From NCBI GenBank assembly GCA_002778195.1, contig PCDI01000010.1, forward strand, positions 62,001-126,000: a DNA stretch of 64,000 bases. Direction: 5' to 3'. Source of the DNA: Raffaelea ambrosiae (lineage: Eukaryota; Ascomycota; Sordariomycetes; Ophiostomatales; Ophiostomataceae). The notes under the pieces are model-generated. The model was not told the DNA's origin and did no database searches. It saw nothing but the letters and a program-made list of their open reading frames with translations. Positions 23,003 to 34,901 of this stretch are shown piece after piece. Positions within the stretch are counted from its first letter, which is position 1; each line of letters starts with the position of its first letter. Both the position numbers and the translations under genes were made by a program.

Positions 23003-23775
23003 TTTGTAGACGTGGGAGGTCAGATCTCGGGAACTAATAGTTGTTTTATGTGATGCGCCGGCGAAAGCGGGGCCTTGCGTGTTTCGCAGAAGAAGTCGGA
23101 AGAGATGCGAAAACAGATATCTTCAGCGTCCGGACGTTCTTTCGGCTCGATTGGTGGTGCGTTGTGGCGGTTGAAGAGTCGTTGGGTGGAATGAAAAAGT
23201 TCGCCGAAAAAGGCCAAAAATAACACCTGAAAGAGCGTGGCAGTGTGGTGTGTTGTGAATGCCTGCCGGGAGGCAAGGAGAAGACAAAACAGAAAGAAAG
23301 AAAAAGGAGAGATTCGAGGCAGAGCACGTCTGCTTTTTGGGCTGGGCCGGGTCGAAGGCAGTGACGAAGAAGAAGCTGTCTCTGCCTTGGTGTGATGGTG
23401 AAGGTTTTAAGAGTTCAAGAGGCGCGACCGCAAGCAGCACCAAGGCGCACGCAAAAAAAAGTCAGGCTGGGCTAGCTCTGTGCATTCTATTGGTTGGTCA
23501 TGCGCCACGAAATGTGGGCCATACACAGGCACCACCACTGGTCACTGTATGAGGCCTGGCAGCCTGGAATCAGCCCCGCTCTCAGCTCTTCCGGAACACG
23601 TGACTTGGCGACAGAGGCGTCCCGCGTCTGGCTTCGCTATTCGGTCATCGCGTCGCCTTGTTTGTCAACTCACCCAGTGGCAGCACAGTTTTTTCCGACC
23701 GCCACCGCCATCCACCTTTGTCGATGACAGCCTCATAGCCCATCGAGGGTGTGTCGATTCAGTCGACTACGCGAT
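23003..23775. promoter_or_regulatory. Divergent promoter region between mex67 and mph1
   Basis: About 0.77 kb separates the two start codons, so both promoters lie here. I see nothing else in it. Confidence 0.6.
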
Positions 23776-26700
23776 ATGGATGACGACGACGATTTCGGAG
23801 GAGATCTCTCCGATGGGGATCTGATGCTTGCTTATGAGGCAGCTTCAGCCACCAATTTTGCGACTCCGACGACAACCACGACAAGTTTCCACTCGTCCTT
23901 TCCACAGAAAAGTACCACGGCTGTAAGGCAAGCTGGGACGGCTCTCCAGAGACAAGATGCAAACCGCGCGAGGCCTCTAGAGCAACAAAATTTCTTCCAG
24001 AGAAACCGTGGACCACAGGTACGACTACCTGGGCTGGATTGGGGGTGCTTGTCTTTGGGCATGGGGTTGCTAACCAGGTTGACAGCAGCCACAGAACCGC
24101 ACGGCCTTGGAATCTCAGGCTGCGGCAGAGCTGCAAGACCTGCCATCCGACGCGTTTGACAGCTCGCTCCCGACGTCGCTAGGGCCAAGGCCCCAGTCCC
24201 AGAGAGCTTTGCTGGAGAGCTGTCGACAGCCTCTGAGGCTGTCTGGCCAGCAGTCATTTCGGCAGACCAATCTTTTTGGAGAGTCCATTGACGAAGACGC
24301 TCCGCAGCAGCCGACATCAGGCCGCGTCTATCGAGGAGACCTGCCACCAGAACAGCCAACACACCACAAACTGGACCAGGAAGCACTGAAAACATGGGTG
24401 TACCCAACCAACCTCGGTCCTATTCGCGACTATCAATTCAGTATTGTAAAGAATGGCCTCTTCCATAACACACTCGTGGCTTTGCCCACCGGCCTGGGAA
24501 AGACCTTCATTGCGGCTACGGTCATACTGAACTTTTACCGCTGGACAAAGGACGCAAAACTGATCTTTGTTGCCCCAACTAAGCCCCTTGTGTCGCAGCA
24601 GGTTGAGGCTTGTCTGACGATCGCTGGGATCCCTCGCTCGGATACCACGCTTCTGACTGGCGAAACGGCTCCGGCTCTTCGCGCAAAGGAGTGGAGCAGC
24701 AAGCGGCTGTTTTTCATGACCCCACAAACCCTGCAAAACGACCTCTCCAAGGGCTACGCGGATCCAAAGTCTATTGCCCTACTGGTTATCGACGAAGCCC
24801 ATCGAGCCACTGGAGATTATGCCTACGTCAAAGTTATTGGCTTCATACGCAGGTTTTCTAAGAGTTTCCGCGTACTGGCTTTGACGGCAACACCTGGCTC
24901 GACTGTGGAAGGCGTGCAGGATGTCATTGACAACCTGGGTGTATCGCATGTTGAGATCCGAACTGAAGAGTCGATTGATATTCGCCAGTACATCCATGGC
25001 CGGGAAACCGAAAAGTTTGTTCTGGACCCATCACTGGAGATTAAGTATGTCCAGGAGCATCTCTCAAAAGCTATCCGACCGTTTTGCGAAAAGTTGGACC
25101 AACAACGAATCTGGTATGGTCGAGACCCCATGGCGATAACTACGTTTGGGTTGTTGAAAGCCAGGAACGAGTGGATAGCTGGACCGGGCCGGCATGTCAA
25201 CCAAGGAACAAAGTATATGATCATGGCTGTTTTCTCCGTGCTGCAGAGCCTGGCCCACTCGATCAAGCTACTGAACTACCATGGATTGAAGCCGTTCTAC
25301 GACAGCATGAGCGAATTCCGCAAGTCTGTCGAAGAACAGGAAGAACGAGGGTCCAAGTACAGGCGGCAGCTTGTCCAAGACCCGGAATTTCAAGAAGCCA
25401 TGATGTTGATTGAGAGGTGGCTGGGCGAGGACAGCTTTGAAAGCCACCCCAAGATCGGCTTTCTTAAAGAACGACTCAACACCCATTTCAAGGACAACCC
25501 GGGCTCCAATACTCGGGCCATTGTCTTCAGCGAATACCGAGACAGCGCCGAAGAAATTGTTCGCACGCTGAACCGATGCGGACCAAACATCAAGGCCTCC
25601 ATATTCGTTGGGCAGGCTGACTCCAAGCGGAGTGCTGGCATGAAACAGAAGCAGCAGATCGAGGCGATTGAGAAGTTCAAGGCAGGCGATTTCAACGTAC
25701 TCGTGGCTACGTCGATTGGCGAGGAAGGCCTGGATATCGGCCAGGTCGACCTGATCATCTGCTATGACTCGTCGTCCTCCCCCATTCGAATGCTTCAGCG
25801 GATGGGACGTACAGGAAGAAAGCGTGCTGGCCGTGCCATTCTGCTCCTCATGAGGGGCAAAGAGGAGGACAAGTTTACCGAGGCCCAGGAAACCTACACG
25901 CACATGCAGCAGCTCATTTGCGACGGAGCACAGTTCAATTTCCGGTTTGATCTTTCTGAGAGGATCGTTCCCCGGGATGCCAAACCTGTGGTGGACAAGC
26001 GGTTTGTCGAAATTCCCATCGAGAACACACAAGACATGTCCCTACCAGAGCCCCGAAAATTGGGTGCAGCACGATCCAAGAAAGCACCGAAGAAGAAGTT
26101 CCACATGCCCGACAACGTAGAAACCGGATTCATCAAGGCGTCTTCAGCTCTGGGTGGGCAGACAAGACTGCCCAGCTGGAAGAAGGATGAGGGGCCACCC
26201 GAGACGGACTTTCTGGCCGACATCCTCAGCTTGGTCGAGATCAAGGCCAATAGTGCCCAGAACGGCTACATGCCAGGCCTGCCATTTGGGCTGGGGAGCC
26301 CAGAGGCGAAGACCGTGGACCCTACACAGGCTGAATTTCTTCAATGTCTTGGAAAACCCGCCAACCTCCGTCATAGCCGTTATACGAGGCAAAACGTCCA
26401 GTTGATGGAGCGGATATCGAAGCGGAAGTATTCCCCTCCAGCTACTGCAAGCAACGATTACATGCGTATATCGGTTCCGGCCTTTGCTCGAGACCCTAAT
26501 GATCCTGAAGAGCCAGAGTCCGACGAACCGACAGAATTTGCCTCTGCAAGCCGCCTGCCGAAGAGACGCAAGGTCTCCGCACCCTTCCCGAAGCGAGCAG
26601 CACCAAAGGTCCCTGCACGCCGGGTAGCTCCTGAAGAGGACGAGGCCGAGGATGATGATGATGAAGAAGAAAAAGGAGGCTCTCGCTGGCCTAAAAAGAA

Positions 26701-27823
26701 GAGCTACAAGCCGACTGTGAAGGGGATGACAAAGCAGAGAAGCTCTCAGTTTCAATCCTACAGCTTTGCTGATAACAACGAGGATGAGGAAGATGAGGAG
26801 GAAGAAGGTTCTCGCAGGTCTAAAAAGAAGAGCTACAAGCCGACTGTGAAGGGGATGACCAAACAGAGAAGCTCCCAGTTCCAATCCTACAGCTTCGGTG
26901 CGGGGACCAGCAGGCCTTCTCCAAAACCTGTTACCCAGCGTCCAGCTCAAGTCGTGCGAAGGATAGAAGAGGAAGAAGAAGGGGAGGAGAATGAAGATCG
27001 TGACAGAGACGAGATGTTGAATGAAGCGATGGAAGAAGAGGAGGAGGAAGAGGCGGAAGACGAGGATATGCTGCTGCCGCGCATGACTGGACGAGGCAGG
27101 GGTAACCGCGGAGGCCGTGGAGGACGAGCATCTCGAGGCGGCCGAGGATCCCGCGGTGGTGCTCGAGGACGCGGCCGGGGCCGAGGCGGTCGAGCAGCAT
27201 ATGCGTCCTACCCGCGACTCGAGGAACGGGGCGATGACTGCACCCGAACCAGCGACAACTACGAAAGTGACGGCTCGGACAGCGGTGCTGACCTTGTTGA
27301 CTTTATTGTCAACGATGATGAGGCGGACGAAGAAGCTGCCTCGTCCAGCATGCGGGAGGACGACTACCGTAACAGTAGCAGCACCAGCAAGCATACCAAG
27401 AAACGGCGCATGGAGGCCTTCACGTCGTCGCCCACCACGAGCTCGCCGCCGAGACGACGCAGCAAGGCCATTGAGGTGGTTGATGACGACGACGACAACG
27501 ATAACAACGGCGGCAACAAGGAAACCTCGCAGACAAGCCTAAACGAGAAGGCCTTCTATGTCCCCATGCGATTGACCCAGACGTTGGATAGCGACGACGG
27601 AGAGGACGGTATGGCAGATGTGTTTGCGGACCGGACCGGTGGAGCGCGGAAGCAGGCCACCACCCCGGCAGGAGCAGCAGCACGACAGAAGAAAACCCAT
27701 ACTGGGTTTCTTGACGATGATGACGACAATGATGATGACAACGAGAGCGATGATGGTGTCTTTGCCCGCCGGCCATCACAGAGGAACCGCAGACTCATTT
27801 ATGATAGTGACAGCGACGAGTAA
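23776..27823 (+). CDS. mph1: ATP-dependent DNA helicase Mph1 (FANCM orthologue)
   Basis: 3'-5' SF2 helicase that remodels forks and D-loops in recombination repair, nuclear. Two exons, 23776-24018 and 24086-27823, joined in frame through a GTACGA donor and GCTAAC branch; 1326 aa. Start MDDDDDFGGDLSDGDL is family-typical. Visible motifs: Walker A ALPTGLGKT (about 213), DEAH box IDEAHRATGDYAY (about 315), TATPGS, and RMLQRMGRTGRKRAGR (about 650). The insert between the helicase lobes is present. The C-terminal third is disordered: acidic runs, a 43-residue internal duplication (about 946-1020) and an RGG/GRG-rich block (about 1083-1125). It is somewhat longer than family members I recall (around 1100-1200 aa), which the duplication and RGG block would explain. 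Confidence 0.95.
26678..26899 (+). repeat. Imperfect 129-nt direct repeat within mph1
   Basis: A segment beginning at 26678 (GSRWPKKKSYKPTVKGMT...) recurs at 26807 (GSRRSKKKSYKPTVKGMT...), nearly identical over about 90 nt and 30 residues, with divergent acidic linkers making up the rest of the period. Confidence 0.9.
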
Positions 27824-28458
27824 GCCATACCTGGGTTATCTATGTGAGCTTCAGCAGGAGATGATCTGCCCGGGCTTGTATCCAGTTCTCTCACGCAAAG
27901 AAACGAAAATAGCCAAAAAAAATATAAACAATGCAAAACTACGAGAAACGGCGGGATTCGATGAAAATTACGGGATGAGCAGGACCAGTGATCACAAAGC
28001 AATATGTAGTGTATTGGCATGTTCCGAGAGACCGAAACAAAACAACGGTTATATGTCAGTATTAGGAGGCAAGGCTGGAAGAGCCAAACGAGGCAGAGAG
28101 ACACCAATGAAGAAAGAAACGCCAGCTGCAACGGGGCATCGTATGTACTAGGAGTGAGGCAGAGGGGAAAAGCGACAAACAAAAAAAGGAGAGCGGACAG
28201 CGTGAATACAGAGCAAATATTCGAGGGGGGGCAAAAAAGAGATGAAAAAAAAAAAATTTCAGATTGAAAAAAAAGGGGGCAGAACAGGTCGGTAGTTCAC
28301 CGGCAGCAACGCCTTATTTCCCGTAGGACCCAAGAAAAAGAACTCTCAAAACCAGACAACAGATGAAAACCAAGACATGGCGAGCAAAAAAAGCAACAGG
28401 GGACGATTTGCATCCGACTGCGTTGTGTATCCAGCACTCTCTCCGGGTGGGATTCCCT
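27824..28458. other. Convergent 3' region, no gene seen
   Basis: Between the 3' ends of mph1 (+) and the BSD gene (-). A-rich runs at 28244-28277 are compatible with 3'UTR sequence. Confidence 0.5.
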
Positions 28459-30058
28459 CTACTCCCAGTCCTCTTCCTCGCTGTCCTCGTCCACCTTGGC
28501 GGTCTCGCGCGGGCTGTTGGGCGCCTGGCTCGGAGCACCCGACTTGGCGCCAACCATGTCGTAGCTAGCTTCGCTATCGGCCTGCGACTTCTCGTCGTTG
28601 GACTTGCGAGGGGAGGCGGTGGGCTTCAGCAGGCCGGCACGGGACACGGAAGAAGTAGTAGCAGCCGTAGCCGTGGACGAGGCGGTGGCGCCGTCATCGG
28701 CGGCGGGGGCCTTTGCTGGAGGGTGAATGGTCGTCGACGACTCGGTCGAGCCGGGTCGCTGGGGCGGCTTGGTGGCGAGCTTGCCGGCGGTCTTGGGCTG
28801 GCTGTCGTCGCTATCGTCGCTATCGTCATCATCCGAGTCCTCGTCCCAGCCAATTTCCTCCTCGGCAGATGCAGCTATAAATATAAAAGTAAACGTCTCT
28901 GTTAGTGAAATGCAAAGAGAAGGAACGGCGGGAGAAAATGGATCTATCAGTGTCCTTACCCCTCAGAAGATCCCGCCGGCGGGCCTCGGCTGTCTCGATG
29001 CCGTGTCGCAAGAAGTAGTAGCGCTTCCAGAAGTCAGCGTAGGGGATGGTGTCCGGCACCAGCTTCTCCATGGTCGACCGCAGCTCCGGGTACTTGTTCA
29101 GGTCGGCGGCAATGTCGTCCGTCTTCTTGGCAATGTCAAAGGACGCAGACCACGAAGCAAACTCGGTCGCCGCCGTCGGGTCCCTGGCAAAGCTGTCCGG
29201 GTTGCTGTGGATGACGTGCAGCTGGGCGTCGAACCGCGACGTGTGGATGACCCGCTTGCCCGAGGCGTCCTTGCTCTCAAAGAGCACCGCGTTGGGGCCG
29301 CCACCAGCGCTGGCGGCAGCCCCTTCCGTCGGCGGAGCAATGCTGATGGCGTCGCGCAGGAAATTGCGCACGCCGGTGCCAAACTTGACCAGGGCCTCGT
29401 CAGCGGCGTCCTCGGCCTGCTGCAGGTCCTTCAGCCGCTTGGCGGCCTGCTCCTTGAGGCGGGCCAGGACGTTCTCCTCGTTGGTCTCGGCGGTGGCCGT
29501 GGGCATAGCGCCATCGCGGTCCTCCTTCGTGTCGGCTCCTCTCCCGCCTGTCGTCGTTGTCGTCGTCGTTGCTGTCACATTCTCGGCCGACAGTGACATG
29601 CCCCTTGTGCGGCTGACTAGGGAGGCCCGAAGGTCGGACAGACCCTTGGTGGCATCTTGGCCGAGCGAGGTCACCTCCTGCGACGCTTCCTTGTAGACCG
29701 ACTCGCCCTACGAGGGTTGAAACACATTGGTCAGAGTCAATTCTATGCCATATCCACCCCACTCCCCTCAAAAAAGGACCGTAGAAGGATGGGAAGGGAG
29801 GCAGGAGCTGAGACTAGCACATGCAGGGGACCTTTTTTGACGGAAGATAAGGGGGGGAATGAACACACGCACCTGCTTGACGACGTTGCCAAGAAACCCG
29901 CCGAGACGGCTGGCCCAGGGACTGGAGGAGAAGGCCGAGTAGGCGGCCTGGAAGTCGGCATTGATTGTAGATGCCGGGGCGGCCCTGCCGGCGGCGGCCT
30001 TGCCCTCCTGGTCCTCCGGCAGCGATTGCTCGGTAATGTGATCGTACGCTAGATCCAT
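28459..30058 (-). CDS. BSD-domain protein
   Basis: Predicted 449 aa from three exons: 29873-30058, 28960-29707 and 28459-28874. Donors GTGCGT and GTAAGG; all phases agree. N-terminus MDLAYDHITEQSLPEDQEG leads into a short hydrophobic/aromatic block (SPWASRLGGFLGNVVKQ). A low-complexity Thr run and a helical segment (about 125-150) follow. The BSD domain itself lies at about 235-305, with the paired aromatic signature FASWSASFDI... and YADFWKRYYFL. The C-terminal 140 residues are acidic and Ser-rich, ending EDSEEEDWE. BSD proteins of this type (Dos2-like in yeast) are mostly uncharacterised; no enzymatic function is expected. Divergent from yap1. Confidence 0.88.
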
Positions 30059-32751
30059 GGCGGCAGAGGCAGCGCGGCGGAGGGCAGATGCAGAAAAAGA
30101 TCAAAAAAAAGAAAAGCAGCAGTTGTGAGTAGAGATGTCTGGGAAGGCTGGGCTAGACTCTCTCGTGCTGCTGAATGGGCTGTCCTGTTGGCGGTTGTGT
30201 GGATTGGAAGCTGGCGAGCAGGCCACCAGCACGTCGTGAGGTCTGTGACGTTTCCGTATGTGGCTCGAGCACATGAGTGGCGGAGGCGGGGAGCAAGGGT
30301 CCACCCGCCCCTTTGTCTGGGGTCAAGCCACAGTGTGGCGAGGAGATCAGACAGTTTGTATGAAGACCCTGTATCGGAGCTTGTATTATTATGTAACTCT
30401 GGCCAGCTGCCCTTCTGCTAGCTACGCTGTACAGTAGCAGTAGGACGGGCGGGAGCTTGCAGCATCCGGTCATGTGTCTGTCCCTGGCAGTCCCCTGGCT
30501 AACCGCAAATCTCGCGGAGGGTGTGAACGCTGTGGAGCAGAGCCGAGTCAGCTTGGCCAACCAGCAGGCTACGGGCAGATGCATCTGGACAGCTGGGGTT
30601 TCTGGCCGCAGAGTCCCCAGGCAGGCTGGGCAGATTCTACGCAGGAATGCATGCATTTTCTGTATTACTGAACAGAGTTGCATTTAGCCACACAGCAGGG
30701 AGCGCATTGGCTAGTCACAAGACTATCGGAACGCCAGACTAATAGTAGACTGCCAGAACTGGTTCGCGCTGTCTGCTCCAGGCAGGCCGATGACGAAATG
30801 GCTCCGAAACAGACCCAGGCTTATTTTTGACCCCACCTGCTGGCAAGCAGGAGTCGTCGATTGAGGACCTGCCTACGGACTCTGTCCCTTGGATAGTTCA
30901 TACGAGTACACCCTTAGTACTTACTCAGGCATGATAATGTTATGACGAACCCGGCTTGCCGGATTCAGTGCCTGCGACCGGTGCAATCTCCGCAGAACCT
31001 CGTGACAGCGCGTTTGCCCCCTGCTGGTTCGTACTGGCCAGTGTTGCGTTTTGGCGATAGCGCTTATTCATGTCCTCGCAGGTTTGGCACAGTCAGACAG
31101 TGCCATCGTATTAGGGCGCGATCTGCCCAGTATTTGACACAGTACGGCGATGCACCCGGAAGGGCGTCGGCACGGTGCCTGGAGAAACGTCTTAAGTCCG
31201 TGCAATCGCAGCGAGGCCAACGGTTGATGCTGGGCGGCAATGGGCAATGTCCGAGGAGATCGTAGCAGTCTCGGCAGGCGATACGATGCACAGAGGGCGG
31301 GAAGCAGAGGACAGTGAGCTGACGGGATTTGAAGAGCCAGAAGAAGAGTAAGGCAAAAGGGATTAAAAAAAAAAAGAAAAACAAGTCAAGAGGACCGGGC
31401 CAGAAAGAACAGAGCAGATATGAATAGTTGTCATAGTTAATTACTATGCACTCGTAGTGAGACCAGGCGGCTCTGACACAGCAGCCCGGCGGTCTTTGCA
31501 ACGCTCTGTCACTTGGTGTGCTCACAGGGAAGGCGCGAACGACGCTGGCTGCGATCGAGATGGAATCATCTACATGCGAGTAGCCTGACTGCCTCGCAAC
31601 TACTTGTAGTGCCCGATGGCTGGGTGGGGAAGGCGCGAGCAAGCCACGGGGGAGCAAACCAGAAAACGCAGTGGTGCGCCGACGCTGTGTCTTTTGTCCG
31701 CCCGCTCGGCAGGTGCTGACAAATTGAACATTCGGATCTTTCTAGAGCCCCTCTTTTCCGCCCTCTCCAGTCTCGCCAACCTCTGCCAACCTCGTTTTGC
31801 CCTTTCCCACACGTTCGAGATTGCCTCATCGCAGCCCCGACCAGGACACATCCGCGCTCTGCCCACAGCCACTGCCCGCAACCTCGTCCAGCAGCTTGCC
31901 CACGCGCACTGGATCCCGCTGCACAGCTCAGGACACAAACAGCAGCCCGTACCTTATCGTATCCGCCGAGGTAGCGCTACGGCCAGCCAACCCGCCTCGA
32001 CTACATCAGATCTACATCCGCTCTAATATCGTCTTCCCAATTCCCCGTCTTTCTTACACTCTCTAACACTCCCCCTGCCGTTTTTCCCACCAGAACCTTC
32101 TTGGGCTAGATTCTCAGGCAGCAAATCTTTTCTCAGGCCACAACGCCTCTCCACCCCCCCTCTTTGCTCCTCTCTGTTCTCTTCTTCCTTCACCACGGCC
32201 CCCCACCACCTTGGCTTTTCCTCACATACGTCAACACCCGTCTGCAGGTTTGCCTCTTCGCCCTTTTTTTTTTAATTCTGCTCCCCATCGTGTCCATATT
32301 GAAGACGTGCTCTGCTTTCTTCACTCGCACTCTTTCCCCTCTGCCTTCTGTGAACAGCACCCAGTCCATCCATAGCACGTCCTCGGGAGGCGACATTCTC
32401 CTTGCTATCGCCTCCCCCTGCTCGCTTCCTACCACGTTGCTTGCGGGGATTCTCGTGGACTCGGCATTCCGTGGCTCGACCCCTGGAGAGATCTCGGACC
32501 AGGTCTGCCATCAGCTTTGACCAGACGAGTCCGTCGATCTCGCTGCTCCTTGCTGTCTGAATTCCTTTGTCCGTCGACTCTGTCCTGCCAAAAGCGACTC
32601 GGGAAAGTCGCCGCGCCTCCTCGGAAAGAGATTTTCTCTCGTTCGCTTTTTTTCAATACCTTTTTTGCTTCCATTTATTTCCAGCCTCCTCCCCCCACCT
32701 TTGCTCCCTTTCCCAGTCCAAAGAGGCTTCTGTCGCACAAACACAGATTCC
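30059..32751. promoter_or_regulatory. 2.7 kb divergent region with CT-rich yap1 leader
   Basis: Holds the promoters of the BSD gene and yap1. About 32030-32745 is strongly C+T-rich on the plus strand, as expected for a long fungal 5' leader, and includes several upstream ATGs (for example 32164 opening a 118-codon frame, and 32665 in frame with yap1). One TAC/GTA motif lies near 30900. No independent gene is supported. Confidence 0.55.
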
Positions 32752-34901
32752 ATGGCGTCCACCCCCAACTTCCTCCTCACTCCTCAGCAGCAGGAGCTTC
32801 TGTTTGCTGCTCTGAATGCCAACCGGCCACCGACGACCACGGCGCCGAGTGCGCTCACCATGTCGCCGTCTTCCCTTACCACTTCGCCAGCCGCGTCCAA
32901 GCCGACCGATCTCAGCACGATCGGCTTCAATGACAACTCTATACTGGACTACGACTATTCCTTTGACGGTGCCGATTCAGCCCTGGACTTTTCCATCAAC
33001 AATGGTGACTCGAGTCTCGTAGAGGTTGCTGAGGACGAACTAGGAGCCAACGATGACAAGACAGAGTCTGGCGGGAGTGCCGATAACGACTCCCCGGAGA
33101 AGCGGGGTCATCCGGATGACGAAGAGGATGAGACCTCTGGCGCAAAGCGGCGAGAGAGCACCGAGAAGGTCCCCAAGAAGCCAGGCCGCAAGCCTTTGAC
33201 ATCAGAACCTAGCTCGGTACGTAGCACCCGCAGTTTTTCACTTGCGATTGCTCATATTGGGAAGAAATTTGCTAGAGAAAAAGAAGAACCCAAGGGCAAG
33301 TTCTAAAGAGAACGGTGGACTAACAATCCCCCCTACAGAAGCGCAAGGCACAGAATAGAGCCGCACAGCGCGCTTTCCGCGAACGGAAGGAGAAGCACCT
33401 CAAAGACCTTGAGACCAAGGTCGCCGAGCTGGAGAAGGCGTCGGAGACTGCCAACAGCGAAAATGGTAAACTTCGCGCGCAGGTTGAGAAGATGACCGTT
33501 GAGCTCAACGAGTACAAGAAGCGTCTGGCTCTCGTCGGCGGCCCGCGTCCGGCTGTACCTTTGAACGGCCGCAGGCCATTTGGTGACCCCATCTTCAACA
33601 ACATCAATGACGTCAGCTTCCAGTTTGAGTTTCCCAAGTTTGGTCAGCTTCCCGGCCCAGCCAACACACCGCCCACGTCTGCGCTCTCGGCCTCACCCTC
33701 TCTCCATCGGTCGTCTTCCCTAGACAATGCTGTGACTCCCGTCTCTGATATTACAGTGAGCACGCCGGCCACGGGAGCTAGCAACAAGAACAGTCCGCTG
33801 GATGGAATTCTCGAACCCGCCCAGAAGACGGCAACCAAGGACGATCTGTCTAAGCTCTCCAATGTCTTCACGCCACCACTTACAAACAACAACATTTTGA
33901 ATACCAGAACCAGCATGGACTCGACGGCCACAAGCTCGCCCTCTGCCTCGTCAATTACCAACACAGCACCCAGCTCATCTTGCGGAACATCGCCTGAGCC
34001 GTGTAACAACCAATCGCCCTTAGGATTCAAGCCAGTCGACACCATGACGACCATTGGCGAGGAGCCGTCGACGACGCTGGCGAACACAAACCCGAGCATA
34101 ATCGCAAACACGAATGGCAACACTAGCCAAGGTGAGAACATAGCCAATGCTTCCGGTATGTGGCGTGACACGACCCGAGTAAACGTGATATTGAGTGGCG
34201 GTAACGTCGGATGAGAGACGGTGAAACTCGGCGAAACGCAACTGCCCAACAGTCCCTTTCAGCTAACGCAGATCTATAGATATCTCGCAATTCGCAAATG
34301 TCGACATCAACGACATAAACTGGCTGGGCACGCAGAGCAACTTCCATTTCGACCCACAGCTCTTTGGCGACTACCGTGAGCCACAGGAAAATATCTTGTC
34401 CAACGGCGGCTTCGACGATAGCTTCTTCAACGATGCGCTGGACATTGATTTCACCACCCCTTTCAACATGCCCCCGAGTCCTATTCTGCACAAGAACAAC
34501 CTGATTGCCCAAATAGACGCCGCCAGGGATGCCGGTGAAATCGAGTCGGCCTCGGTTGACGCCAAGAACGTGCCACCGGTGCCTGTATACCATCGTGGCA
34601 CTCTTCTCACATGCAACAAGATCTGGTATGCCTTAATCTCATCTAAGCAATCTTTTTGTGGACTTGGCCAGAAACTAACAAACAATCCAGGGAGCGACTA
34701 CAAACCTGCCCCAAGGTGCAAAATGGTGATTTCGATCTGGATGGCCTCTGCTCTGATCTTCAGAAGAAGGCCAAGTGCTCTGGCTCGGGTGCTGTGGTCG
34801 ACGAGCATGACTTCAAGCTTGTCATGACAAAGTATCTCGGCAAGGAAGGGGAATCGAGCTGTGTCGATGAGCTTGCCACTGCCGTCAAGGCCAGGCCGTG
34901 A
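32752..34901 (+). CDS. yap1: Oxidative-stress bZIP transcription factor Yap1/AP-1
   Basis: Redox-regulated activator that moves to the nucleus when its cysteine-rich domains are oxidised. Four exons: 32752-33216, 33339-34155, 34280-34625 and 34691-34901; 612 aa. Start chosen at MASTPNFLLTPQQQELLFAAL, the conserved N-terminus, although the frame is open upstream. Basic region KRKAQNRAAQRAFRERKEKH begins at residue 156, followed by a leucine zipper to about 210. The n-CRD has Cys370 and Cys377 (SSSCGTSPEPCNN). The c-CRD has Cys549, Cys563, Cys572 and Cys600, with the region resembling the Crm1-dependent export signal embedded there. Intron 2 has two in-phase donors: GTGAGA at 34132 or GTATGT at 34156. 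I used the latter, which adds eight residues. Regulated mainly after translation. Confidence 0.95.
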
